This document shows positions 27,749 through 37,266 of a stretch of DNA of 64,000 nucleotides, piece by piece. Under the pieces are notes generated by a model. That model saw nothing but the letters and a program-made list of their open reading frames with translations. It was not told the DNA's origin and searched no databases. This stretch comes from UBA4416 sp040386075 (GTDB taxonomy: Bacteria > Bacteroidota > Bacteroidia > B-17B0 > Aurantibacillaceae). The stretch's first letter is position 1, and every line of letters starts with the position of its first letter. A program made the translations under genes and the position numbers. The stretch is taken from contig JAZKGE010000019.1 of NCBI GenBank assembly GCA_040386075.1, positions 62,001 to 126,000 of the forward strand, written 5' to 3'.

Positions 27749-28513
27749 CTATTTAAAACTTGCAGCAGTTAACTCACGGTTCATACGTGCAATGTTCTCT
27801 AAAGAAATTCCTTTAGGACATTCTGCTTCACATGCTCCGGTGTTAGTACAGTTACCAAAGCCTTCTTCATCCATAGCGGCTACCATTTTCAATACACGTT
27901 CTTTACGCTCAACTTGCCCCTGAGGTAATAACGCTAATTGAGAAACTTTTGCTGAAACGAATAACATAGCGGAACTATTTTTACAAGCTGCTACACAAGC
28001 ACCACAACCAATACAAGCTGCTGCTGCAAATGCATCGTCTGCATCCGGTTTAGGAATTAAAATATTATTAGCATCTTTTGCATTACCTGTGTTAACAGAA
28101 ATATAACCACCACTTGCAATGATGCGGTCAAAAGCACCTCTGTCAACTGCCAAATCTTTAATTACTGGAAATGCTGCACTTCTCCATGGTTCTACTACAA
28201 TCGTATCTCCTGTTTTAAATGAACGCATATGTAGCTGACAGGTTGTAACACCTTGTTTTGGTCCGTGCGGACGACCATTGATATACATACTGCACATACC
28301 ACAAATACCTTCACGACAATCATGATCAAAAGCAATGGCTTCTTTGTTTTCGCTAATTAATTTTTCGTTCAATACATCAAACATTTCCAAAAACGACATA
28401 TCTGTTGAAATGCCAGTTAATTGATGTGTTTCAAAGCTACCTGAAGCTTTAGCATTTTTTTGTCTCCACACTTTAAGTGTTAGATTCAATTCTGTTCCGT
28501 TACCACTTCCCAT
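27749..28513 (-). CDS. sdhB: Succinate dehydrogenase/fumarate reductase iron-sulfur subunit
   Basis: Carries electrons from the flavoprotein to the membrane subunit in complex II. In 254 residues all three clusters are visible: the 2Fe-2S motif CREGICGMCSMYINGRPHG, then CIGCGACVAACK and CTNTGACEAECPKG for the 4Fe-4S and 3Fe-4S clusters. The spacing of the last motifs and the overall length match the epsilonproteobacterial/Bacteroidota type complex. Third gene of sdhCAB; an 8-base gap separates it from sdhA. Confidence 0.95.
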   Translation of the reverse strand: MGSGNGTELNLTLKVWRQKNAKASGSFETHQLTGISTDMSFLEMFDVLNEKLISENKEAIAFDHDCREGICGMCSMYINGRPHGPKQGVTTCQLHMRSFKTGDTIVVEPWRSAAFPVIKDLAVDRGAFDRIIASGGYISVNTGNAKDANNILIPKPDADDAFAAAACIGCGACVAACKNSSAMLFVSAKVSQLALLPQGQVERKERVLKMVAAMDEEGFGNCTNTGACEAECPKGISLENIARMNRELTAASFK

Positions 28514-28521
28514 AATTTCTG

Positions 28522-30534
28522 TTATTTATATGATCGTTGTGCAATTTTAATATTCTCGTATTTCAATTCTTCTTTATTCAATTCCCAGTCGCTTACGCCT
28601 TTGTATTCCCATGCAGCAACATAAGCAAAGTTCACGTCATCACGTTTTGCTTCACCGTCTTCTGTTTGGTGCTCTTCGCGGAAGTGGCCTCCACAGCTTT
28701 CTTCACGGTGTAAAGCATCTTTACACATTAATTCTCCTAACTCAATAAAGTCCGCTACACGCCCTGCTTTTTCCAGATCCGGATTGAATTCATCAGCACT
28801 TCCTAATACACGTACATCACTCCAGAATTCTTTACGTAATGCTTGTATCTCTGCAATAGCTTCAGTTAAACCTTGTTTGTTACGAGCCATACCACATTTG
28901 TTCCACATGATCAACCCTAAACGTTTATGGAAACTCTCTACTGATTTAGTTCCTTTAATGTTTAAGAATTTATTGATCAGATCCGTTTGCTCTTTTAAAG
29001 CCTGGTCAAATGCAGGATGTTTTGTTTTTAATTTATCTATTGAATCTGCTTTATCTTTTTCAGCACTCATACGAGAAACTTCGTCAGATAAATACACACC
29101 TAATGTATAAGGTATTACGAAATAACCATCTGCCAAACCTTGCATTAAAGCAGAAGCACCTAAACGGTTAGCTCCGTGGTCAGAGAAGTTAGCCTCACCT
29201 AATGCATATAAACCTTTTACAGTTGTCATTAAGTTATAATCTACCCATAAACCGCCCATTGTGTAGTGAACCGCAGGATAAATACGCATTGGCACTTCGT
29301 AAGGATTTTCGCCGGTAATTTGCGCGTACATATCAAACAAGTTACCGTATTTTTCTTTTACGACTTCTTTACCTAAGCGCATGATCTCTTCATGGCTTGG
29401 GTTCTGAATATTCTTTTTAGTAGCTTCTGTTCTTCCATAACGGGCAGTATTGAACGCGAAATCCAGATACACTGCCATTTTAGAATTACCAACACCATAA
29501 CCGGCATCGCAACGTTCTTTAGCTCCACGGGATGCCACATCACGAGGCACTAAGTTGCCAAATGCAGGGTAACGGCGCTCTAAATAATAATCTCTTTCTT
29601 CTTCAGGAATATCAGTTGGTTTACGGTTATCATCTTTCTTTTTCGGAACCCAGATACGTCCATCGTTACGTAACGACTCCGACATTAAAGTTAATTTAGA
29701 TTGGTGATCTCCCGATACAGGGATACAAGTTGGGTGAATTTGAGTATAGCAAGGGTTACCGAAGAAAGCTCCTTTTCTGTGTGCTTTCCATGCTGCAGTC
29801 ACATTACTTCCCATAGCGTTAGTAGATAAGTAGAACACGTTTCCGTACCCACCTGTACATAATAACACGGCATGACCAAAATGTTTTTCCATTTCGCCAG
29901 TAATTAAATTACGAGCAATAATACCACGAGTAATGCCATCAATGGTAACAACGTCTAACATCTCGTGACGAGCGCATAATTCAACTGCACCCATACCAAC
30001 CTGACGTTGTAAAGCCGAGTAAGCACCTAATAATAATTGTTGTCCTGTTTGTCCGGCTGCATAAAATGTACGTTGTACCTGAGTACCACCAAACGAACGG
30101 TTACTTAATAAACCACCGTATTCGCGAGCCAAAGGTACACCTTGAGCCACACATTGGTCAATGATGTTAGAAGACACTTCTGCTAAACGATGAACGTTTG
30201 CTTCACGTGCACGGTAATCACCACCTTTAATTGTATCGTAAAATAAACGGTAAGTTGAGTCACCATCATTTTGATAATTTTTTGCTGCATTGATACCACC
30301 TTGTGCTGCAATAGAGTGAGCACGACGAGGAGAATCCTGAAAACAAAATACTTTTACTTTGTATCCCATCTCTGCTAAAGATGATGCCGCTGAAGCACCA
30401 GCTAAACCTGAACCAATTACTAATACTTCTAAACTACGTTTATTAGCAGGGTTTACCAAATGAACTGTTGAGCGATATTTCGACCATTTTTGGTCTATCG
30501 TTCCTTCAGGTATTTTTGAATCTAATTTACTCAT
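28522..30534 (-). CDS. sdhA: Succinate dehydrogenase/fumarate reductase flavoprotein subunit
   Basis: Catalytic subunit of complex II, 670 residues. The FAD fold begins at VLVIGSGLAGASAA (GSGLAG 41-46) and the covalent FAD attachment His is His73 in RRAHSIAAQGG. GRTEATKKN, HYTMGGLWVDYN and ALGEANFSDHGANRLGASALMQG carry the capping-domain and active-site residues. Expected cytoplasmic, docked on SdhC. It is the middle gene of the operon, 35 bases after sdhC. Confidence 0.96.
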   Translation of the reverse strand: MSKLDSKIPEGTIDQKWSKYRSTVHLVNPANKRSLEVLVIGSGLAGASAASSLAEMGYKVKVFCFQDSPRRAHSIAAQGGINAAKNYQNDGDSTYRLFYDTIKGGDYRAREANVHRLAEVSSNIIDQCVAQGVPLAREYGGLLSNRSFGGTQVQRTFYAAGQTGQQLLLGAYSALQRQVGMGAVELCARHEMLDVVTIDGITRGIIARNLITGEMEKHFGHAVLLCTGGYGNVFYLSTNAMGSNVTAAWKAHRKGAFFGNPCYTQIHPTCIPVSGDHQSKLTLMSESLRNDGRIWVPKKKDDNRKPTDIPEEERDYYLERRYPAFGNLVPRDVASRGAKERCDAGYGVGNSKMAVYLDFAFNTARYGRTEATKKNIQNPSHEEIMRLGKEVVKEKYGNLFDMYAQITGENPYEVPMRIYPAVHYTMGGLWVDYNLMTTVKGLYALGEANFSDHGANRLGASALMQGLADGYFVIPYTLGVYLSDEVSRMSAEKDKADSIDKLKTKHPAFDQALKEQTDLINKFLNIKGTKSVESFHKRLGLIMWNKCGMARNKQGLTEAIAEIQALRKEFWSDVRVLGSADEFNPDLEKAGRVADFIELGELMCKDALHREESCGGHFREEHQTEDGEAKRDDVNFAYVAAWEYKGVSDWELNKEELKYENIKIAQRSYK

Positions 30535-30569
30535 ATCGAAAAATTAAGAATGTAATGTTTAGTTTAATA

Positions 30570-31244
30570 TTATTTAATAATGCCTAAGAACATGAGTATT
30601 GGCATTAAAGCAAAAATAAATGGAATGATAATAGAGAATGCTATACCTGTTTTTTTTATGATCGGGGTATAGGTCTTATGATTTAAACCTAATGTTTGAA
30701 ATGCTGATTGGAATCCATGTAATAAATGGTAAGCCAATGAGATCATGGATAAAGCATACAGAACAACTACCCACAGCATGGTAAAGGTTGTTTGCATAAC
30801 AGCATATAAATTCTCGTTTCCATTAGCGTCTTCGCCAGGCAAGCCTGTAAAACGCGATTTTACCCAGAAATGAGTTAAGTGAATGATTAAGAATATCAAT
30901 AATAATGTTCCCAATAAACCCATCGAGCGGCTGTACCAGGATGAGTTAGCTGCGCCATCAACTTTTGCATAACCTACAGGACGTGCTTTTCTGTTCTCCA
31001 GCGTTAATATTAGCGCTTGAACTATATGTATGATCAAACCTGCAAATAATACTAATTCGCCGGCACGGATGATCCAGTTATGTGCCATGAAATCGGCACC
31101 TATATTAAAGGTTAAACCGCCATCATTAAAAAAGATAAGGCTGTTAATGAAGCAATGTACTACCAGGAATGAAATAAGGAACAAACCCGTAAGGCCCATT
31201 ACCACTTTTTTTCCAATCGATGTTTTTAAGAATCCTTTATTCAT
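30570..31244 (-). CDS. sdhC: Succinate dehydrogenase cytochrome b subunit
   Basis: Membrane anchor of complex II, 224 residues, five predicted helices as in the dihaem single-subunit (type B) anchors. The candidate haem-ligand histidines are seen in FLVVHCFINSLIFF, GLIIHIVQALIL, IIHLTHFW and YHLLHGFQSAFQTLGL. There is no separate SdhD, consistent with the type. It is the first gene of the operon and has a good promoter 116 bases upstream. Confidence 0.93.
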   Translation of the reverse strand: MNKGFLKTSIGKKVVMGLTGLFLISFLVVHCFINSLIFFNDGGLTFNIGADFMAHNWIIRAGELVLFAGLIIHIVQALILTLENRKARPVGYAKVDGAANSSWYSRSMGLLGTLLLIFLIIHLTHFWVKSRFTGLPGEDANGNENLYAVMQTTFTMLWVVVLYALSMISLAYHLLHGFQSAFQTLGLNHKTYTPIIKKTGIAFSIIIPFIFALMPILMFLGIIK

Positions 31245-31359
31245 AAAGATTTTTTTATGGTTTTTTTATTTGTTTTATGGTTTATCTATCATTTTGTAAA
31301 AAATGACTATTTGAATGATAGATAATGCATAAGAGAAATGTGTTTAATTTTTATCTTGG

Positions 31360-31390
31360 CAAATGTATGATTGGGAACCCTTTAATGCAA
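31360..31390 (-). promoter_or_regulatory. Promoter of the sdhCAB operon
   Basis: On the minus strand TACATTTG (31367-31360) is a perfect -7 box, and TTG at 31390-31388 lies 20 bases upstream at the standard -33 distance. The predicted leader is about 110 bases. In the rest of the 31245-31626 spacer I see no further gene or structure. Confidence 0.65.
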
Positions 31391-31626
31391 TATTTTTTTG
31401 CCCTTTTATCAACTAAATAACAAGATATAAGCCCAATTAAGCTTAGTAAAGGACTAATTTTAGCTTATTTGGAATAGTTCTAAATTTAACAGGTCATTTT
31501 AATACAATTACCTATTCCATAACGCCTTCTGAAAAGTGAAAAAATAATCCGGCTGTGACAAATTTTCGTATATTTCTATGTTCTTGTTAAACAATTCGTA
31601 CAATTTAGAGTTTAAATACCACTTAT

Positions 31627-32406
31627 ATGAGTCAATATTTATCGCTTCCTTTATTATCATGGGGCATTGTATCTTTCATTATGGCCCTTGTTTTTTTATG
31701 GGGATTAAAATTAAAGAACAACGGTATAGTAGATGTTTTCTGGGCTTTTAATTTTTTGGTCATTGCAGTTGTGATCTGGTTTCTGGCAGATGGCTTGGAA
31801 CAAAGAAAGAATATCGTTTGCGGATTGGCTGCTTTATGGGCTTTACGATTAACCACTTATTTAGCTATTCGTGTAGGTGGACATATTAAAGAAGAAGAAG
31901 GTCGTTACAAACAATTGCGTTTAGAATGGAATGATACCAAATTCTTTTTCTTTTTTCAAATGCAGGCTTTATCCAATGTGTTTTTGTGTATTCCGTTTTT
32001 TGTTATTGCTTTAAATAAATCAGAACATATTTCAGTATTGGAATACATAGGAGCAGTTCTTTGGTTACTATGTATTATCGGAGAAGGCTTATCCGATTGG
32101 CAATTGCATCACTTTAAAAAAGATCCGGCAAACAAAGGAAAAGTTTGTCAGTATGGCTTTTGGAATTATTCACGCCATCCTAATTATTTTTTTCAATTCA
32201 TGATCTGGGTTTCTGTTTTGATATTTGCAATCCCAAGTCCTTATGGATGGCTGGCCATTCTTTGTCCGTTATCAATCGGTTATTTGATATTTAAAGTCAC
32301 AGGCATTCCTATGACCGAGGAGCAAGCTATCCGAAGCAAAGGAGAAGCTTATAAAGAATACCAGAGAACAACCAGTGCATTTGTTCCATTACCAAAGAAA
32401 AAATAA
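31627..32406 (+). CDS. DUF1295 membrane protein (steroid 5-alpha-reductase-like)
   Basis: A 259-residue protein with about six hydrophobic helices and the C-terminal signature GFWNYSRHPNYFFQFMIW...EEQAIRSKGEAYKEYQRTTSAF, typical of DUF1295 and related to steroid 5-alpha-reductases and isoprenylcysteine methyltransferases. The latter bind a lipid and NADPH or SAM in the membrane. First gene of a run of lipid-modification genes on the plus strand; a repeat and 113 bases separate it from the next gene. Confidence 0.85.
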   Translation: MSQYLSLPLLSWGIVSFIMALVFLWGLKLKNNGIVDVFWAFNFLVIAVVIWFLADGLEQRKNIVCGLAALWALRLTTYLAIRVGGHIKEEEGRYKQLRLEWNDTKFFFFFQMQALSNVFLCIPFFVIALNKSEHISVLEYIGAVLWLLCIIGEGLSDWQLHHFKKDPANKGKVCQYGFWNYSRHPNYFFQFMIWVSVLIFAIPSPYGWLAILCPLSIGYLIFKVTGIPMTEEQAIRSKGEAYKEYQRTTSAFVPLPKKK

Positions 32407-32410
32407 TTAT

Positions 32411-32513
32411 ATGGAAAATGTTAGAGGTAAAATGGAAAATGGATCGTGTAATATAAACACATCTTCTAATTCTGTGTATACTTCTTCCCTTTTCCATTCA
32501 CCCATCTTCCATT
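32411..32513. repeat. Purine-rich inverted-arm element, copy a (no cargo)
   Basis: Left arm 32411-32442 contains ATGGAAAATG, GAGGTAAAATGG and AAAATGG; right arm 32481-32513 is its rough complement (TTCCATTCACCCATCTTCC). The loop is about 40 bases and has no gene. Related arms occur at 35925-36391 and 38513-38590. Confidence 0.7.
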
Positions 32514-32519
32514 AAAAAC

Positions 32520-33548
32520 ATGTGGTATAACTCATTACTTGAAAAAAATAAGATCCCCGATTTTTTAATCCGCATTGGCATTCGTAAATTATTGAAACAA
32601 CGTTTACAGGATGAGCACAAGGGTAATACAGAAGCGCAGCAGGCACATCTCATGAAGCTGATCGAAGAATTAAAAGCATCACCTATTGCTATTAATACAG
32701 TTGACGCTAACGAGCAGCATTATGAAGTGCCAACCGAATTTTATCAGTACTGTTTAGGAAAGCATTTAAAATATAGCAGTGGTTATTGGAATACGGGCGT
32801 AACAGATATTGATAGTTCTGAAAAAGATATGCTGGAACTAACCTGCCAGCGTGCAGAATTACAAAACGGGCAAACTGTTTTAGAATTAGGTTGCGGTTGG
32901 GGCTCCTTATCATTATTCATGTCGGCTAAATTTCCCCAAAGTAAATTTACGGTGCTTTCAAATTCACGTACGCAAAAAAAATATATTGATGAGGAGGCAA
33001 GAAAACGAAACATCACTAATCTCTCAGTAATAACTGCTAACATTAATGACTTTAAGCCCGAACAAATCTATGATCGTGTTGTGTCTGTAGAAATGTTTGA
33101 GCACATGCGTAATTATCAAAAACTAATGCATTTGGTGTCTTCTGCATTAAAGCAGGATGGAAAGTTATTCGTCCACATATTTACACATAAAGAATACGCC
33201 TATAAATTTGAAGTGATCGATGAAACGGATTGGATGAGTAAATATTTTTTCACCGGAGGCATCATGCCCAGTGATGATCTCTTATTATATTTTAATGATC
33301 ATTTAAGCATTGAAAAACACTGGCATGTGAGCGGAATGCATTATGCTAAAACATCCGAGGCCTGGCTGCAGAATATGGATGCTCATAAAGCGCAAATCAT
33401 GCCATTATTTGAGAAGACCTATGGAAAAGATCAGGCCCTGAAGTGGTGGGTTTACTGGCGCCTGTTTTATCTGGCATGTGCCGAGTTATGGGCTTACAAT
33501 AAGGGAGAAGAATGGATTGTGAGCCATTATTTATTTCATAAAAAATAA
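32520..33548 (+). CDS. Cyclopropane-fatty-acyl synthase-type SAM methyltransferase (paralogue 1)
   Basis: A 342-residue member of the CFA synthase/mycolic acid methyltransferase superfamily. HYEVPTEFYQYCLGKHLKYSSGYW is the lipid-side lead-in, and VLELGCGWGSLSLFM (about 120) is SAM motif I; VVSVEMFEHMRNY contains the family Glu-His pair. It lacks the N-terminal domain of CFA proper and resembles the shorter branch that includes coclaurine N-methyltransferase-like proteins. It overlaps nothing; the next gene starts one base after its stop, so it is in an operon with the hydrolase and flavoprotein. Confidence 0.85.
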   Translation: MWYNSLLEKNKIPDFLIRIGIRKLLKQRLQDEHKGNTEAQQAHLMKLIEELKASPIAINTVDANEQHYEVPTEFYQYCLGKHLKYSSGYWNTGVTDIDSSEKDMLELTCQRAELQNGQTVLELGCGWGSLSLFMSAKFPQSKFTVLSNSRTQKKYIDEEARKRNITNLSVITANINDFKPEQIYDRVVSVEMFEHMRNYQKLMHLVSSALKQDGKLFVHIFTHKEYAYKFEVIDETDWMSKYFFTGGIMPSDDLLLYFNDHLSIEKHWHVSGMHYAKTSEAWLQNMDAHKAQIMPLFEKTYGKDQALKWWVYWRLFYLACAELWAYNKGEEWIVSHYLFHKK

Positions 33549-33549
33549 G

Positions 33550-34680
33550 ATGTGGCGTTTGATAATAGCTGTTGTTTTATTGTTACTGTCGTTACTGACG
33601 GTTTTTAAAGCGCCTACCAATTTTTTTTGGCTGGTTCAGGTTGCGGTCACAGAATTTCCCTGGATCCCTGTTTTTGTGTCGCTGTTATTTTTTATTTTTT
33701 GCATCAATGTTCGGTCATATAAAATCCCGACCTTAGTTATTACAGGCATGGCATTTTTATTTTATGTATTACCAATTATTCAGGCTTATGTACGAGGAAA
33801 AAATTTGAAAGAAGAATTAAGTATTGTTTTTCCTTCTAAAGAAAAGCCGAATGAATTGCAACAACCATTTTCTTTCTTTAAACAATTTACAGGAGTTGGA
33901 ATAAAAGAAATAACGCCTGCAATTTATGCTTATAAAACCTTACCTGAGCAGAAATTGAACATTGATTTTTATTCTGGCAGCAAAATCAAAGCACCCTGTG
34001 TGATTGTGATCCACGGAGGCTCCTGGAGCTCAGGCGATAGTAAACAACTGCCAAATTTAAATAGTTACCTGGCAAACCGGGGTTATCATGTAGCGGCTAT
34101 TAATTATCGGTTGGCACCACTGTACAAATTTCCGGCTCCCATCGACGACACTAAAGACGTGATCGCTTATTTAAAACAACACGCAGAGGAGTTAAATATC
34201 GATATAACTAATTTTGTATTATTGGGTCGTTCGGCCGGCGCGCAAATTGCTTTGGTAGCTGCTTATACATTTAACGACCCCAATATTAAAGGTGTTGTAT
34301 CTGTTTATGGCCCTGCCGATATGGCCTGGGGAGCAACCATCAAAACCAATAAACTGGTGTTGGATGTAGATAAAGTATTCAGTGAATACTTAGGCGGGTT
34401 AATAAATGAAGTACCACAAATTTATGAAGAGAGTACTTCCCGAAATTTTGTGACTCCAAAATCTACACCAACTTTGTTAATTCACGGACCAAACGATGCA
34501 CTTGTTTCCTACTATCACAGCGTGCGTTTGTCAGAAACACTTGATAAGAACAATGTACCTTATTATTTTTTAAATCTGCCATGGGCTACACATGGTTGCG
34601 ATTATAATATTAATGGGCCAAGCGGACAACTATCAACATACACCATTGAACGTTTTATAAATTCGGTAACAACACAGTAA
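33550..34680 (+). CDS. Alpha/beta hydrolase (HSL/BD-FAE-like) with N-terminal membrane segments
   Basis: A 376-residue protein with three hydrophobic helices in the first 90 residues and a carboxylesterase-type alpha/beta hydrolase domain behind them. HGGSWSSGDS (about 155) is the oxyanion hole, GRSAGAQIAL (about 225) holds the nucleophile Ser, and LIHGPNDALVSYYHS and ATHGCDYN provide the Asp and His. A membrane-tethered lipase or esterase is likely; substrate unknown. Its stop overlaps the start of the next gene (TAATG). Confidence 0.82.
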   Translation: MWRLIIAVVLLLLSLLTVFKAPTNFFWLVQVAVTEFPWIPVFVSLLFFIFCINVRSYKIPTLVITGMAFLFYVLPIIQAYVRGKNLKEELSIVFPSKEKPNELQQPFSFFKQFTGVGIKEITPAIYAYKTLPEQKLNIDFYSGSKIKAPCVIVIHGGSWSSGDSKQLPNLNSYLANRGYHVAAINYRLAPLYKFPAPIDDTKDVIAYLKQHAEELNIDITNFVLLGRSAGAQIALVAAYTFNDPNIKGVVSVYGPADMAWGATIKTNKLVLDVDKVFSEYLGGLINEVPQIYEESTSRNFVTPKSTPTLLIHGPNDALVSYYHSVRLSETLDKNNVPYYFLNLPWATHGCDYNINGPSGQLSTYTIERFINSVTTQ

Positions 34681-35924
34681 TGCAAACATTAGCTATTATA
34701 GGAACAGGTATTGCCGGCATGGGTTGCGGACATTTGTTGCAACATAAATACCACCTCACTTTTTTTGAAAAGAATAACTATGTTGGAGGACATACCAATA
34801 CCGTAACAGTTGATGAAGATGGTAAGGATGTGTACATGGATACAGGCTTTATGGTGTTTAATTTTGAGACCTATCCAAATCTTTGTAAATTATTTGATGA
34901 GATCAAAGCGCCTATCAAAAAAACAGATATGTCGTTTAGTGTGCAATACGTGCCAACAGGCTTAGAATATTGCGGTTCGGGATTGGATGGCTTATTTGCA
35001 CAGAGAAAAAATATTTTCAATATTCGTTATATAAAAATGTTAATGGAGATCACCCGTTTCAATAAAGTAAGCGTTGAGATCCTGGATGACCCAAAGTATG
35101 AGAACTATACCCTGGCACAATACATTAAAGAGTTTAAGTTCAGTAAAGAAATGTTGTGGAAATATTTAGTGCCCATGAGTTCGGCTGTTTGGAGTACACC
35201 TATGGATAAGATGCTGGACTTTCCAGCAGTAGCTTTAATTCGCTTTTTCAAGAACCATGGTTTTTTAGGATTGAACACACAACACCAATGGTACACGTTG
35301 CAAAATGGTAGCCAGGCTTATCGCGAAATTCTGATCAAACCATTTCGCGATAGGATTCAATTGAATAAGGGTGTTGTAAAAGTGGGCAGGAAAGATGGAA
35401 AATCCATCGTGCATTTATCCGATGGAACACAGCAGGAATTTGACAAGGTTATTTTCGCATCACATGCTAATGAAACACTGGCCATGCTGGAACAGCCAAC
35501 TGCGGATGAGCAACGTTTATTGTCGCCCTTTAAATATGAGAAAAATCCAGCCACGGTTCATACTGATGAATCGGTGATGCCAATGAATAAAAAAACATGG
35601 AGTAGCTGGAATTACAGAATAGAGGAACGTAATGGAGAAAAGATCCCAACCACTATTTACTGGATGAACCGTTTACAGGGAGTAAGCGACCAGAAAAATT
35701 ATTTTGTTTCTATCAATGCTATTCCAAATTCTATCGATAAAAATAAGTTGATAAAAGTAATTGATTACGAGCATCCTTTATTTGATGTTCCTGCCATTAA
35801 TGCTCAAAAGGAATTATATAAGTTAAATGAAACTGGGCCTTTGTATTTTTGCGGCAGCTATTTTAAATATGGTTTTCATGAAGATGCGTATGCGAGTGCC
35901 GTTAATTTATGTAAGTTGTTATAA
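34680..35924 (+). CDS. FAD-dependent amine-oxidase-type protein of the CFA cluster
   Basis: A 414-residue flavoprotein: IIGTGIAGMGCGHLL, FEKNNYVGGHTNTVTV and VYMDTGFMVFNFETYPNL form the FAD site, and YFCGSYFKYGFHEDAYASA closes it. This type is often annotated as a protein of cyclopropane or cyclopropene fatty acid synthesis because it sits next to CFA synthases in many bacteria, as here. Oxidation or desaturation of an acyl chain is inferred, not shown. Translationally coupled to the hydrolase gene. Confidence 0.83.
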   Translation: MQTLAIIGTGIAGMGCGHLLQHKYHLTFFEKNNYVGGHTNTVTVDEDGKDVYMDTGFMVFNFETYPNLCKLFDEIKAPIKKTDMSFSVQYVPTGLEYCGSGLDGLFAQRKNIFNIRYIKMLMEITRFNKVSVEILDDPKYENYTLAQYIKEFKFSKEMLWKYLVPMSSAVWSTPMDKMLDFPAVALIRFFKNHGFLGLNTQHQWYTLQNGSQAYREILIKPFRDRIQLNKGVVKVGRKDGKSIVHLSDGTQQEFDKVIFASHANETLAMLEQPTADEQRLLSPFKYEKNPATVHTDESVMPMNKKTWSSWNYRIEERNGEKIPTTIYWMNRLQGVSDQKNYFVSINAIPNSIDKNKLIKVIDYEHPLFDVPAINAQKELYKLNETGPLYFCGSYFKYGFHEDAYASAVNLCKLL

Positions 35925-36391
35925 GGTAAAATGTAATGGGGAAGATGGCAAATGGGTTGTTATGTATGAAAAACTAGTATTATAATTATGAATAGTAAAA
36001 CACAGGAATTATTGGATCGTACATTTTATTTTGGAGTTAATTTATTGAAGTTTTTAAGAACTCTTCCCGATGATTTTATTTATAGAATCCCCAAAGGACA
36101 AGTTGCCAGATCTTGCGTGTCAATTGGCGCTAATTATGAAGAAGCACAAGGAGCAGTTTCTAAACGAGATTTTTCACATAAAATCGGAATTAGTTATAAA
36201 GAGGCTAGAGAAAGCTTGTATTGGCTTAGAATTTTGCAACAGTTGTACTCTGAGAAAGAATATCAGGAAAAGTTTGAATCATTCATAAAGGAATCTCAGG
36301 AATTAAAAAATATTTTCGCTGCAATTAAAAAATCATCTAAAGAAGTTTAACTATGGTTACATTTTCCATTTCACCTCTTCCATTTTCCATT
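35925..36391. repeat. Purine-rich inverted-arm element, copy b, enclosing a four-helix-bundle gene
   Basis: Left arm 35925-35955 (GGTAAAATG, GGGGAAGATGG, CAAATGGG) and right arm 36360-36391 (TTTTCCATTTCACCTCTTCC, CATTTTCC) flank the coding sequence 35988-36350. The right arm complement contains GAGGTGAAATGGAAAATG, closely matching arms of copies a and c. The next gene starts three bases beyond the element. Confidence 0.7.
35988..36350 (+). CDS. Four-helix-bundle protein (23S rRNA intervening-sequence protein family)
   Basis: A 120-residue protein of four amphipathic helices with the family hallmarks IPKGQVARSCVSIGANYEEAQGA, SKRDFSHKIGISYKEARESLYWLRIL. This family was first seen encoded inside 23S rRNA intervening sequences and is related to the Avd accessory protein of diversity-generating retroelements; free copies are common in Bacteroidota with no known role. 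Here it interrupts a lipid gene cluster and is bounded by inverted repeat arms, so it looks like passenger DNA rather than part of the pathway. No reverse transcriptase is visible nearby. Confidence 0.88.
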   Translation: MNSKTQELLDRTFYFGVNLLKFLRTLPDDFIYRIPKGQVARSCVSIGANYEEAQGAVSKRDFSHKIGISYKEARESLYWLRILQQLYSEKEYQEKFESFIKESQELKNIFAAIKKSSKEV

Positions 36392-36393
36392 TA

Positions 36394-37188
36394 ATGAACT
36401 CTTGTCTCTATAAAGCTCACGTAATGCATAACAGGCTTGCTCCCAAAAAGCACAGCTTTCATTACAATGTCTTTATGTTTTATTTAGATCTGGATGAATT
36501 GGATGCATTGAAACGCAAATTGTTTTTATTCAGCCATAACGGTTTTAATTTTTTTAGCTTTCGTGATAAAGAGCATATTCAGTTGCCTATTGAAAAACCT
36601 GACACATCAAAAAGCACAAGGGAACATATTATCACTTATTTAAAAGGCAATGGAATACATATTGCTAATGAACGAATCATGATCCTAACTAATTTAAATG
36701 TATTGGGATATAATTTTAACCCGGTTTCGTTTTACTATATCTTCAATAAAAACAATGAACCAGTTTGCAGCATTGCTGAGGTTGGAAATACTTTTGGCGA
36801 ATTAAAACCGTATTTACTAACCAATGAAAATTTATCGGGAAACAAATACCATTTAAACACTACCAAACATTTTTATGTATCGCCTTTTTTTGATCACGAT
36901 CATAATTTTGATTTTAATATGTTCATTCCCGGAGAGAAACTGAGTATCAGGATCGATACATTCAATAAAGAAGAACGCGTTTTCATAAGTACACTTACAG
37001 GAGTTCAAAAACCACTGACTAACAGTAATTTAGTTTGGTATAGCCTTCGTTTTCCCTTGGTCACCCTTAAGATCATTAGCCTCATCCATTGGAATGCATT
37101 ATTAATATGGATGAAAAAGATCCCTTATCATAAAAAAACGGATCATGAAGATCTACAGAAGGGTGTTTTTCGTAAATACGAAAAGTAA
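36394..37188 (+). CDS. DUF1365 protein of the CFA cluster
   Basis: A 264-residue protein starting SCLYKAHVMHNRLAPKKHSFHYNVFMFYLDLDE, the DUF1365 signature, with LNVLGYNFNPVSFYYIF in the middle. DUF1365 genes nearly always accompany CFA-type synthases and the flavoprotein found two genes upstream. The biochemical role is not established. Its ATG is only three bases past the right arm of the inverted repeat, so the repeat probably supplies its leader. Confidence 0.85.
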   Translation: MNSCLYKAHVMHNRLAPKKHSFHYNVFMFYLDLDELDALKRKLFLFSHNGFNFFSFRDKEHIQLPIEKPDTSKSTREHIITYLKGNGIHIANERIMILTNLNVLGYNFNPVSFYYIFNKNNEPVCSIAEVGNTFGELKPYLLTNENLSGNKYHLNTTKHFYVSPFFDHDHNFDFNMFIPGEKLSIRIDTFNKEERVFISTLTGVQKPLTNSNLVWYSLRFPLVTLKIISLIHWNALLIWMKKIPYHKKTDHEDLQKGVFRKYEK

Positions 37189-37266
37189 ACATTAGTGAAC
37201 TTTATCTGTTTAATCTTTTTAGTACAGCTTTAAACAATAAATACGTAAATTTAGTATATTCGTAAT

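Noticed and set aside
35988..36350. Diversity-generating retroelement
   Set aside because: The four-helix-bundle protein is Avd-like in fold, but I find no reverse transcriptase, template repeat or variable protein nearby.
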